A program made the position numbers and the translations under genes. A stretch of DNA of 64,000 bases from Gimibacter soli (GTDB lineage: Bacteria; Pseudomonadota; Alphaproteobacteria; Sphingomonadales; Kordiimonadaceae): positions 434,001 through 498,000 of the forward strand of contig NZ_CP116805.1 of assembly GCF_028463845.1 (NCBI RefSeq). Reading direction: 5' to 3'. The notes beneath the pieces were generated by a model. It made no database searches. It was given only the letters and a program-made list of their open reading frames with translations, and had not been told where the DNA came from. Positions 1 to 7,150 of the stretch are shown here, piece after piece (position 1 is the stretch's first letter; each line of letters opens with the position of its first letter).

Positions 1-113
1 GCGTTCAGCGTACCCGGCATAGATTCAAATCAAAGAATGCCACGAACAGGCGCGCTAGACTTGGGTGCAATGGCCGGATAGGCTCTGGCCAGGTACCCCT
101 CAATGAGGATGAC

Positions 114-737
114 ATGATGTTCAAGCAACTGAAAACGCTGGTGATCGTGGCTGCTGCCGGTTTCGCAGCCGCCTGTACGCCAATGTTCCGTAGTGACGTT
201 TCGACCTTCCATTCGAACTTTGCACCGTCGGGCCAGACCATCGCGCTGACGCCGATGAACCCGGATCGCCGCGACAGCCTCGAATTCCGCCAGTATGCCA
301 ACATGATCGGCCTGCAGCTTGGCCGGTATGGCTTCCGTCAGGCAGGGGATAACGAGCCCGACCTGATCGCCGGATTCGATATCACGATCAACGATGGTCG
401 CGAAAAGATCGAGACCTATCCCTCGGCTTCGCGTTCGTCCTTCTGGTACAGTCGGCACTATTGGGGTTTCTGGGGGCCGTATGATCCCTTCTTCGACACC
501 CGCTTCCATGACGAGCTGCGCGCCACCACGGTTTACCGGGTGGAACTGCGGGTAGAGCTGCGCCAGAAAGACGGCACGATGCTTTATGAAGGCCGCGCCG
601 AAACCGAGACACGCTCCAACAACCTGCCGAAGCTGGTGCCGCTGCTCGCCGAAGCCCTGTTTGAGGAATTCCCCGGCCCGAATGGCCAGACGCGCCATGT
701 GAAGCTTGATCTCACGGACCGCAACGACCTCAACTGA
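114..737 (+). CDS. DUF4136-like outer-membrane lipoprotein
   Basis: The 207-residue product starts with a basic n-region, a short hydrophobic stretch and a lipobox ending in AAAC near residue 21, so it should be a lipidated envelope protein. The mature part has a YRVELRVELR beta segment followed by a C-terminal EALFEEFPG helix, which I recall as typical of the DUF4136 family; their biochemical role is unknown. Two ATGs lie in tandem at 114 and 117 and either could be used. It is a single-gene unit closed by a strong terminator. Family call moderately sure, function unknown. Confidence 0.75.
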   Translation: MMFKQLKTLVIVAAAGFAAACTPMFRSDVSTFHSNFAPSGQTIALTPMNPDRRDSLEFRQYANMIGLQLGRYGFRQAGDNEPDLIAGFDITINDGREKIETYPSASRSSFWYSRHYWGFWGPYDPFFDTRFHDELRATTVYRVELRVELRQKDGTMLYEGRAETETRSNNLPKLVPLLAEALFEEFPGPNGQTRHVKLDLTDRNDLN

Positions 738-767
738 TCCGGAAGCGCGATCGACAATGCCGACAAT

Positions 768-798
768 AAAGCCCGTGGCCATGCCGCGGGCTTTTTTT
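768..798 (+). terminator. Rho-independent terminator after the DUF4136 gene
   Basis: GCCCGTGGC and GCCGCGGGC face each other across a short loop and are followed directly by seven T residues. This is a textbook intrinsic terminator for the upstream plus-strand gene. Its T-run reaches the stop codon of the converging CGNR gene. Confidence 0.85.
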
Positions 799-1436
799 CA
801 TGAGGCGCTGCGTTGCCGGGCCTGATGCCGCCGGGCTTTGGCATTGTTGCCGCAGGTAGCCATGTCGCACCAACGACGCCGACCCGCTTTTGAGTGATCG
901 ACGAAAAGCCAGCCGCAACGATCCCCAGCGCATTGGCGCAAACGCCCGGCGGGGAAGGTGCCAGCCAGATCCACCGCATGCCGCGCCAGCCGGTCGGAGA
1001 TTTCATCAAGATCCGCGGCGCGGGACGCCGACACGACAACAAGCCGCCCGTCGATGCAAGTAATGGTGTGACTGGCAAGCGCCCGCCGCCAGAAGGCCTC
1101 CACCTTCAACAATATGTCGTTCTCGGGCTCCCGGTTCTCAGCCAGAGCTGAAAAGAGCGAATGAAGCGCAAGGCGCAGATCCTTGGCGCGCGCCAGGGCC
1201 TTTTCTGCCTGTTGCCGGTCGTTCGCTGCAGCTTTTCGCAGGGCCGCCGCCCTGTTTGTATCGACAAGCCCTCCCATCACCGCCCAGTCTACCAGACGGC
1301 TATAGGTATCGATCCAGTCCCGTGGCGCCTGATCCCAGCTGGTGATGGTGTTGGCGAAATCCAGCGCCGGGTGCCCGCCGATAAAGTCGGCGATAGTAAA
1401 CTCGTGGGCTTCAATCCGGGGCATCGTATCCGTCAT
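798..1436 (-). CDS. CGNR zinc-finger (ABATE domain) putative transcriptional regulator
   Basis: The C-terminal 45 residues hold CAGDRCGWLFVD, then RRWCDMATCGNN, the Cys-pair pattern and CGNN signature of CGNR zinc fingers. The N-terminal part (GGHPALDFANT) matches the ABATE/DUF1470 domain usually found with it. Such proteins are presumed stress-related regulators. I chose the ATG at 1436 because GGAAAGGAAG sits just upstream; an in-frame start at 1499 would extend the protein into the AT-rich intergenic region. It is divergent from the PD40 gene across a region with nested dyad symmetry that may be its operator. Confidence 0.8.
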   Translation of the reverse strand: MTDTMPRIEAHEFTIADFIGGHPALDFANTITSWDQAPRDWIDTYSRLVDWAVMGGLVDTNRAAALRKAAANDRQQAEKALARAKDLRLALHSLFSALAENREPENDILLKVEAFWRRALASHTITCIDGRLVVVSASRAADLDEISDRLARHAVDLAGTFPAGRLRQCAGDRCGWLFVDHSKAGRRRWCDMATCGNNAKARRHQARQRSAS

Positions 1437-1508
1437 AGCATTCTTCCTTTCCAGCAACGTGAACCCTGACACCCCTGCTGTCGCGTTCAGTGCGATCATA
1501 TAACTGTT

Positions 1509-1568
1509 TAATGTTGTTTTAAAGGTTATTTGGAAATATAACCCCTGAAATAAACATTATCGGTTATT
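1509..1568. promoter_or_regulatory. Nested dyad, candidate operator between divergent genes
   Basis: Two inverted repeats share almost the same centre near 1534: TAATGTT (1509-1515) with AACATTA (1553-1559), and inside it GGTTAT (1524-1529) with ATAACC (1538-1543). A third GGTTAT follows at 1562-1567. The tract is AT-rich and lies between the CGNR regulator and the PD40 gene, where an operator or divergent promoters would be expected. Binding by the CGNR protein is inference only. Confidence 0.5.
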
Positions 1569-1598
1569 CGACATCGACTTCAGACTTGGAGAAATATC

Positions 1599-2474
1599 TT
1601 GGCATCCGTCGTCGTACAGCTTGCTGGAATCCTGCTGGGCGCGGCGAGCGAAATCCCTGTCCCGCAAGCACTCGCCAGATGGACCCCCGAAGAACTTTCG
1701 ACGCAGGGGTATGAATCCTCACCCACCTTCACCGCCGACGGGCGGGAAATGTATTTCTTTCGGGGAGATGCGGGTTTCCGACAGTACAGCCTGCGCTGGG
1801 CATTGTGTACGACCAGCGGATGGGAAGAACAGGGTGCTTTGCCGTTCGCGGCCAAACAACCGGTTTCGGATTCCGATCCCTTTGTCACACCGGATGGCAA
1901 GCGGCTCTATTTCATATCGACCAGAACCGACCGCGCCGGAGTCCCGAAAGAGGACTTTGATATCTGGTATGTGGACCGTACCGCAGGAGGCTGGGGCACG
2001 CCGGTGCGCATGCCGGAACCCGTCAACTCCTCGGGGTCTGAACTACTTCCCCGGCTTCTGACGAACGGGCAGCTGCTGTTCGGATCGGACCGACCGGATG
2101 GTCTTGGTGGCCACGATATCCATATCGCGACCCAGACACCGGACGGCCGCTGGGAAGCCCGCAATCTCGGGCCATCGGTCAACACCGGCGCAAACGAATA
2201 TGAAGCCGACATCTCGGCCGATGGCAGCACCATGGTTGTGGTATCCGACCGGGAGACCCGGTCACGGCTCTATCTTTTTCGGAAAGATCAGAGCGACTGG
2301 AAGCTCAGCGGCCAGATTATGGCACGCCAATCTGTATTTCAGGTGGGGCCACTGTTGTCTCCGTTAGCGACTCGCCTTGCATTTGCGCAGGCCGGCGACG
2401 CCCTGTCGGGTGAATTCTATCTGGTCAACCTGACCGCTGATACACAAGAAAACTGGCCGCCATCCTGCCCCTGA
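1599..2474 (+). CDS. PD40/WD40-like beta-propeller protein, TolB-like
   Basis: The 291-residue protein contains repeated propeller blades of the SPTFTADGREMYFF, DPFVTPDGKRLYFIS and YEADISADGSTMVVVSD type, the PD40 pattern seen in TolB and OmpA-associated propellers. An N-terminal hydrophobic stretch suggests export. The start is probably the TTG at 1599, seven bases after GGAGA. Such proteins usually act in the periplasm as protein-interaction platforms, but no partner is visible here. It is divergent from the CGNR regulator, which may control it. Confidence 0.7.
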   Translation: MASVVVQLAGILLGAASEIPVPQALARWTPEELSTQGYESSPTFTADGREMYFFRGDAGFRQYSLRWALCTTSGWEEQGALPFAAKQPVSDSDPFVTPDGKRLYFISTRTDRAGVPKEDFDIWYVDRTAGGWGTPVRMPEPVNSSGSELLPRLLTNGQLLFGSDRPDGLGGHDIHIATQTPDGRWEARNLGPSVNTGANEYEADISADGSTMVVVSDRETRSRLYLFRKDQSDWKLSGQIMARQSVFQVGPLLSPLATRLAFAQAGDALSGEFYLVNLTADTQENWPPSCP

Positions 2475-2506
2475 ACAGCATTTCGGCCTTCCGCATTCGG
2501 TCAGGC

Positions 2507-2553
2507 TTGACAACTTCGTCCTGAAGTGTACTTTGTATTGCAAAGTTCTTTGC
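2507..2553 (+). promoter_or_regulatory. Promoter overlapped by CTTTG repeat operator
   Basis: A perfect -35 TTGACA (2507-2512) is followed after 16 bases by TACTTT (2529-2534). The -10 is overlapped by alternating half-sites ACTTTG (2530-2535), GCAAAG (2540-2545) and CTTTGC (2548-2553); GCAAAG-TT-CTTTGC is a perfect palindrome. The downstream operon encodes a membrane protein and a winged-helix regulator, so autoregulation by the latter is the simplest reading. Confidence 0.6.
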
Positions 2554-2566
2554 ACGGAGATTCGAT

Positions 2567-3187
2567 ATGACTGACAAGTTTGATGCCGACGACGGTAACC
2601 GCGCCGCAAATCCTGCGGGCGATCTTGCCTTCATCCGCGCCATGATGGATGCCGGCCGCCGGCGCGCGGGGATCGACGGCGCCCATATGATCATCTGGGG
2701 CATCATCCTCGCCGTCGCTTTCTTCCTGCAATATGCATCCGTCGTCGGGCGGTTGCCGGTCCTGTTTCTGGAAATCTGGGTTCCCGCCTTCATCATCGGC
2801 TTCCCCTTGTCCTTCTGGATTGGCCGCAAGACACCGGGCGGCGCGGAGCGCGGCAATATCGCGCTCGCGGCCTATAGCACCGTCTGGCTTTCGGTCGGGG
2901 TTGTGATGGGCCTTTACATGATTGCGGGCATCTCGACCGGTCATTTCGACGGGCGGGACGCCACGATGCTGGCAAGCGCCCTCTTTGGCACCGCCTATTT
3001 CGTCGTGGCGAAGGTCACGCAGCTTAATTGGATGTATGCCTGTGCGGCGGGCTGGTGGCTCTTCTTCTTCCAGGTGATTGTCCAGAGCCATCTCGACCGC
3101 GAAATCCTGCTGCAGATGGCTGGCGCCTGCCTTGTCCTGATCCTGCTGCCGGGCCTTGTGCTGCGCCGCATGGCGGGCAAGGCATAG
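2567..3187 (+). CDS. Multi-pass inner-membrane protein of unknown function
   Basis: The 206-residue product has a hydrophilic N-terminus of about 40 residues, with a conserved-looking DLAFIRAMMDAGRR helix, then about six predicted membrane segments between residues 42 and 202. I do not recognise the function. It is followed after 15 bases by a small winged-helix regulator, and both sit behind the CTTTG-repeat promoter. That pairing suggests the regulator controls the membrane protein, perhaps in envelope stress or lipid homeostasis. GGAG precedes the ATG. Confidence 0.65.
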   Translation: MTDKFDADDGNRAANPAGDLAFIRAMMDAGRRRAGIDGAHMIIWGIILAVAFFLQYASVVGRLPVLFLEIWVPAFIIGFPLSFWIGRKTPGGAERGNIALAAYSTVWLSVGVVMGLYMIAGISTGHFDGRDATMLASALFGTAYFVVAKVTQLNWMYACAAGWWLFFFQVIVQSHLDREILLQMAGACLVLILLPGLVLRRMAGKA

Positions 3188-3202
3188 TCGGGCCGGACGA
3201 AT

Positions 3203-3514
3203 ATGAGCGGGTTTGATCACAAGAAGCTCGATGAGGTCATCCATGGGCGGGTGCGGCTCGCCGTGATGTCCTACCTGATGACGGCCCGAAGCGCCGACTT
3301 CACCGAGCTAAAATCTGCCCTTGAGGTATCGGACGGAAACCTTTCGACCCACCTCAAGAAGCTGGAGGACGCAGGCTTTGTCCTTCAGGAAAAGAGTTTC
3401 GCCGGGCGCAAACCGCAAACGACGGTACGCCTGACCGAAGCCGGGGATGCTGCCTTCCGGCGGTATCTCGAAGAAATCGCCGCCATGCTGGGCACCGGCC
3501 GGGCCGGCGAGTGA
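3203..3514 (+). CDS. Small winged-helix transcriptional regulator
   Basis: The 103-residue protein is almost entirely one winged helix: RVRLAVMSYLM, then DFTELKSALEVSDGNLSTHLKKLEDAGFV as helix-turn-helix, then a basic wing (FAGRKPQTTVRLTEAG). This layout matches the HTH_34/MarR-like stand-alone DNA-binding proteins. No ligand domain is present. It lies 15 bases after the membrane-protein gene, in the same operon. The repeated CTTTG half-sites over that operon's promoter are a plausible autoregulatory target. Confidence 0.85.
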   Translation: MSGFDHKKLDEVIHGRVRLAVMSYLMTARSADFTELKSALEVSDGNLSTHLKKLEDAGFVLQEKSFAGRKPQTTVRLTEAGDAAFRRYLEEIAAMLGTGRAGE

Positions 3515-3603
3515 AACGAAAAAAAAGACCATACGACAGACGACAGCAACCGACCCACCAGAGCCGAAAACGGCCCGGGTCACGACCAGCGAGGAGAAAC
3601 CTG

Positions 3604-4092
3604 ATGTCCCCTTTTGCCATCATGCATGTGAGTGCCGTGTTCGTTTCCTACGCGTCCGCCATCGGCATAGCCTTCGCCCCAATTGGCAGCCGCGGCCACA
3701 AGCTTTGGGGCCGCGCCTATGCCGGTGGCATGCTGACAACGGCCCTCTCGGGCTTCGGCATGTATAATTTCGGCGGGCCGTCGATGTTCCACGTCTTTTC
3801 CATCGTCACCATCACCGGCATCACGCTGGGGCTCAGGTCGATCTGGAAATTCTCGAAAACGCGGGACAAGAAATATCTGGCCGGCCATTATTTCCACATG
3901 GCTTACAGCTTCATGGGGCTGAATATGGCGGCTGCCGGACAGGCGCTGCGGCTTTTCGATTTCAGCAGCTTCAACACCTATCTGGCGGCCATGAGCATCT
4001 GTTTCTTCCTGATCGGCATCGCCGCGCGGGTGCTGATCCGGGGCTGGTTCCGCACCCGGATCGCACCGCGTTTCGGCATCAGGCTCGCCTAG
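3604..4092 (+). CDS. Small membrane protein, DUF2306-like
   Basis: The 162-residue protein has four probable membrane helices (about residues 2-25, 38-60, 95-118 and 128-150) and conserved-looking histidines in KLWGRAYAGG, MFHVFSI and GHYFHMAYSFM. It resembles DUF2306-type membrane proteins, whose function is not known. The start at 3604 is preceded by GAGGAGAAAC; an in-frame GTG at 3511 would overlap the regulator and add a basic, low-quality extension, so I rejected it. It may still belong to the upstream operon. Confidence 0.65.
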   Translation: MSPFAIMHVSAVFVSYASAIGIAFAPIGSRGHKLWGRAYAGGMLTTALSGFGMYNFGGPSMFHVFSIVTITGITLGLRSIWKFSKTRDKKYLAGHYFHMAYSFMGLNMAAAGQALRLFDFSSFNTYLAAMSICFFLIGIAARVLIRGWFRTRIAPRFGIRLA

Positions 4093-4988
4093 AGGCTGTT
4101 GTAAACGAACCCGATGAACATGCCCGGCCAGGCTTCGTTGTCCGTCTGCCACTTGGCCGGCATATCGGCAAGGGGCTTGGCCGCCACGATGGCCTCAAGG
4201 CTTTCGCCTTTTTTCTTCAGTGCTTCAACCCGGCCGCGCGCCTCGATCAGCATGTCGCGATAGTCAGTGAGGCCGGCCTTGTCGGTAAGCGGACCATGGC
4301 CCGGGATGATCACCGTCTTGTCGTCGGCAATCTGCAAGGCTTTTTCAGCCGCCGCGATGATGCCGTCAATCGAACCGCCGCCATCCACATCGATGAAGGG
4401 GAAGCGATTGTTGAAGAAGGTATCGCCCATGTGCAGCACATTGGAGCCCCGGAACCAGATGATACTGTCACCGTCCGTATGCGCATTCTTCACATGGATG
4501 GCGCGGGCTTCCTCGCCGTTGAAATGCAGGCTCAGCTCGCTGTCGAAGGTGATCACCGGCAAGGCACCCGATGGTGCGGGCGGGTTCTTCATGTTGAAAG
4601 CCTTGACGAACGAGCCGGCCGCCAGCCGCACCCGCACATTATCGTGCGCCACGATCACGGTGCCGCCGGTGCCGAAATTCTCGTTCCCGCCCGTGTGATC
4701 GCCGTGGAAGTGCGTGTTGATGACATAACGGATCGGCTGGTCGCTGATCCCGGTCACTGCGGCACGGATCTTGGACGTCAGCGGGGCATACTGGTCATCG
4801 ATGAGGAACACACCGTCAGCGCCCGATGACACCCCGATATTGCCGCCTGCGCCAAACAGCACGTGGATGTTGCCGGCAGCCTTTTCAGCGGTGACTTCAA
4901 CCTTGTCGAAGTCCTGCGCCACAACGGGCAGCGCCGTCATCAGCGCGGCCAATGCCCCGGCGGCGAAAAATTCTGTTGATCGTTTCAT
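4089..4988 (-). CDS. Periplasmic metallo-beta-lactamase-fold hydrolase
   Basis: The 299-residue protein has a signal peptide (MKRSTEFFAAGALAALMTA, cleavage near AQ25) and the metal-binding motif THFHGDHTGG near residue 92. It also has a later HTDGDS, a GDTFFNNRFPF block and IPGHGP, supplying the remaining His and Asp ligands. These define the MBL-fold hydrolase superfamily. The quinoprotein-relay/cyclase subgroup is likelier than true beta-lactamase. It converges on the DUF2306-like gene with a four-base overlap and is divergent from the Ddl gene. Confidence 0.8.
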   Translation of the reverse strand: MKRSTEFFAAGALAALMTALPVVAQDFDKVEVTAEKAAGNIHVLFGAGGNIGVSSGADGVFLIDDQYAPLTSKIRAAVTGISDQPIRYVINTHFHGDHTGGNENFGTGGTVIVAHDNVRVRLAAGSFVKAFNMKNPPAPSGALPVITFDSELSLHFNGEEARAIHVKNAHTDGDSIIWFRGSNVLHMGDTFFNNRFPFIDVDGGGSIDGIIAAAEKALQIADDKTVIIPGHGPLTDKAGLTDYRDMLIEARGRVEALKKKGESLEAIVAAKPLADMPAKWQTDNEAWPGMFIGFVYNSL

Positions 4989-5055
4989 ACCTGTCCTCCC
5001 CTTATTGCTTGCTTGGCCGGCATCCTGCCATGCTTTTGCCCATATATGTTTTCAC

Positions 5056-5073
5056 TTTGCCGGGAGCGGCAAA
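5056..5073. repeat. Perfect 7-bp inverted repeat upstream of the ddl-like gene
   Basis: TTTGCCG (5056-5062) and CGGCAAA (5067-5073) flank a four-base loop in the 139-base gap between the divergent MBL and ddl-like genes. There is no T-run, so it is not an obvious terminator. An operator or leader hairpin for the ddl cassette is possible. Confidence 0.4.
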
Positions 5074-5127
5074 TAGGGCTAAACCTGAGCCAAATTCCGA
5101 CTGTTACGATACCAAGGGGATAGTTAC

Positions 5128-6351
5128 GTGGGCAAGCAGGTGATCGCGGTGATCTTCGGGGGCCGCAGTGTCGAGCATGACGTGAGTGTGCTCTCAGGCC
5201 TCCAGTTCCTCGAAGCGCTTGATCCCGGCCGGTATGAAGGCCTTCCGGTTTATGTCGATGCCCTTGGTCAGTGGTGGACGGGTGCCGCGCTCCTGAAGCG
5301 CAGCCGTTACCCGCTCACCGAAAAGGCCCCGAAAGACCTGACCCCCGTTCAGCTTGACCTCGCCACGCCGGCGAATGGCCGCCCGCAGCTCGTCGGCACG
5401 CAGAAGGGCCTTCTGGGCGAGAAACGCATCAACCTGCCGTTTGACCTGATGGTACCGGCAATCCATGGCTCGAACGGCGAGGATGGCACGCTTTCCGGCC
5501 TTCTGGATTTTGCCGGCGTGCCCTATGCCGGTTGCCGCACGCTTGGCGCCGCCGCCACCATGGACAAGGCCTTTGCCAAGCGCACAGCGCGGGCGGCAGG
5601 CCTGAAGGTGTTGCCCGAACTGGTGGTCAAGCGCCCGAAGGCGGGCACTTTCCTGGATGCCGACCAGCTGATGAAAGACCTTGAGGCCGCAACCGGCCCT
5701 GTCACCTTCCCCTATATCGTGAAGCCCAATAACCTCGGCTCGTCGGTCGGTGTTTCGAAAGCGAAGGACGCCGACGGCCTTGTCGCCGCGCTCATGAGCG
5801 CCTTCCGGCTCGATAGCGAAGTGATTGTCGAGCCGTTTGTCGCCAACCTCACCGAATATAACGTTGCCGTCCGCCGCGACGCCGATGGCACCATCCTGAC
5901 TTCGGCCATCGAGGAACCGATGCGCGACGCCGATCTTCTGGATTTCAAGAACAAGTATCTGGCCGGCGGCACACCGGGCGGCGCCAAGCTCGACACCGGC
6001 CCGAGCGAAGGGATGGCGAGCCTCAACCGCACGCTCAACCCGCCGAGCCTTTCAGCCGCCGAGGATGCCTTCATCCGCGAAACCGCGAGCGCCATCTTCG
6101 ATGCCCTGTCGCTGGCGGGTTCGGTGCGGATCGATTTCCTGTGCAACCGGGAAAGCGGCGACATCTGGCTGAACGAGGTGAATACCATCCCCGGGTCCTT
6201 CGGCTATTTCCTGTGGGAAGCCGCCGCCAAGCCCATCAGCTTCCTTGCGCTGACCGCTGCCATGATCGAGGAAGGCTTCCGCCTTTCCGCCGCGCGGCTC
6301 GGCAGCACCGACGGTGCCGCCGTCGGCGCCGGTATCTTCGCGCGCGGATGA
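5128..6351 (+). CDS. D-alanine--D-alanine ligase family protein (ATP-grasp)
   Basis: All Ddl hallmarks are present: GGRSVEHDVS near residue 11, HGSNGEDGTLSG near 112, the ATP-grasp KPNNLGSSVGVS near 200 and the metal-binding NEVNTIPGSF near 348. It should condense two D-amino acids using ATP in the cytoplasm. At 407 residues it is longer than typical Ddl (about 300-370), mainly through an expanded N-terminal half. The GTG start at 5128 follows AAGGGGA. Its downstream partners are an alpha/beta hydrolase and a membrane MurF-like ligase, and no other peptidoglycan genes are near. It may therefore be an accessory rather than housekeeping Ddl. Confidence 0.88.
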   Translation: MGKQVIAVIFGGRSVEHDVSVLSGLQFLEALDPGRYEGLPVYVDALGQWWTGAALLKRSRYPLTEKAPKDLTPVQLDLATPANGRPQLVGTQKGLLGEKRINLPFDLMVPAIHGSNGEDGTLSGLLDFAGVPYAGCRTLGAAATMDKAFAKRTARAAGLKVLPELVVKRPKAGTFLDADQLMKDLEAATGPVTFPYIVKPNNLGSSVGVSKAKDADGLVAALMSAFRLDSEVIVEPFVANLTEYNVAVRRDADGTILTSAIEEPMRDADLLDFKNKYLAGGTPGGAKLDTGPSEGMASLNRTLNPPSLSAAEDAFIRETASAIFDALSLAGSVRIDFLCNRESGDIWLNEVNTIPGSFGYFLWEAAAKPISFLALTAAMIEEGFRLSAARLGSTDGAAVGAGIFARG

Positions 6352-6361
6352 GCAGACCGGC

Positions 6362-7150
6362 ATGAGCGGCACAGCACAGCCCCAACCCTGGCACCGGATG
6401 GAAATCGGAGAGGGCGACAGCGGCCCCACCTTCGTCTGGCTGCACGGCTGGGGCCAAACTCTCGGATCGCTTGAACGCATCGCCCAGCTTTTCAAGGCGG
6501 ACGGCCGCCATATCCTGTTCGACCAGCCGGGCTTCGGCCAGACACCGCCGCCGCCCAGCGGTGCGGGCTCGGCCGACTATGCCGACATGCTGGCGTCCGA
6601 ACTGACCCGCCTTGGTGTTGGCCCCTGCATTTTCATCGGCCACAGCTTCGGGGCGCGGGTTTCGGTGCAGATGGCAGCGCGGCACCCAGCCCTCGTCGCG
6701 GCAATCGTACTGGTGGCAGGTGCGGGGCTCCGCCGGCGCAAGACCTTCAAGGCCAAGGTCCGCTCCTTCTTCATCCGGCTAGTCGGCAATCTGGCCCGCC
6801 TGTCGGACGATATCCTCGGCACATCTTTGCGCGATCGTCACCGCGAGCGGTTCGGCAGCCCGGACTACAAAAATGCCGGCGTGCTGCGCCCCACGCTTGT
6901 CAGCGTCGTGAATGAAAATCTGGTCGCCGAAGCCCGCGCTGCGCGCTGCCCGGCACTTCTCGTTTATGGCAGCGATGACACCGAAACCCCGCCCGAGATT
7001 GGTCGGCGCTATGAGGCCGCGCTGCCGATTGCGCGCTATGTGGAACTCGCCGGTTTCGGGCACCTCGATATCCTGTCGCGCGGCGCGTGGCAGGTGGAAG
7101 CCGCGATGCGCGCTTTCCTCACCGATCTCAAGAAAGGAGATAGCCTGTGA
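6362..7150 (+). CDS. Alpha/beta-fold hydrolase in the Ddl/MurF-like cassette
   Basis: The 262-residue protein has the oxyanion-loop HGWG near residue 28, the nucleophile elbow GHSFGA near 92, an acid in YGSDDTETP near 201 and the catalytic His in GFGHLD near 233, so the triad is complete. No signal peptide is seen, so it should be cytoplasmic. I chose 6362; an in-frame start at 6314 lies inside the Ddl gene. Its end overlaps the MurF-like GTG by four bases, and Ddl is only 10 bases upstream. Its substrate is unknown; a peptide, ester or thioester intermediate of the ligases is inference. Confidence 0.8.
   Translation: MSGTAQPQPWHRMEIGEGDSGPTFVWLHGWGQTLGSLERIAQLFKADGRHILFDQPGFGQTPPPPSGAGSADYADMLASELTRLGVGPCIFIGHSFGARVSVQMAARHPALVAAIVLVAGAGLRRRKTFKAKVRSFFIRLVGNLARLSDDILGTSLRDRHRERFGSPDYKNAGVLRPTLVSVVNENLVAEARAARCPALLVYGSDDTETPPEIGRRYEAALPIARYVELAGFGHLDILSRGAWQVEAAMRAFLTDLKKGDSL

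Noticed and set aside
46-113. Promoter for the DUF4136 gene
   Set aside because: No pair of -35 and -10 boxes with proper spacing could be recognised in the short upstream stretch.
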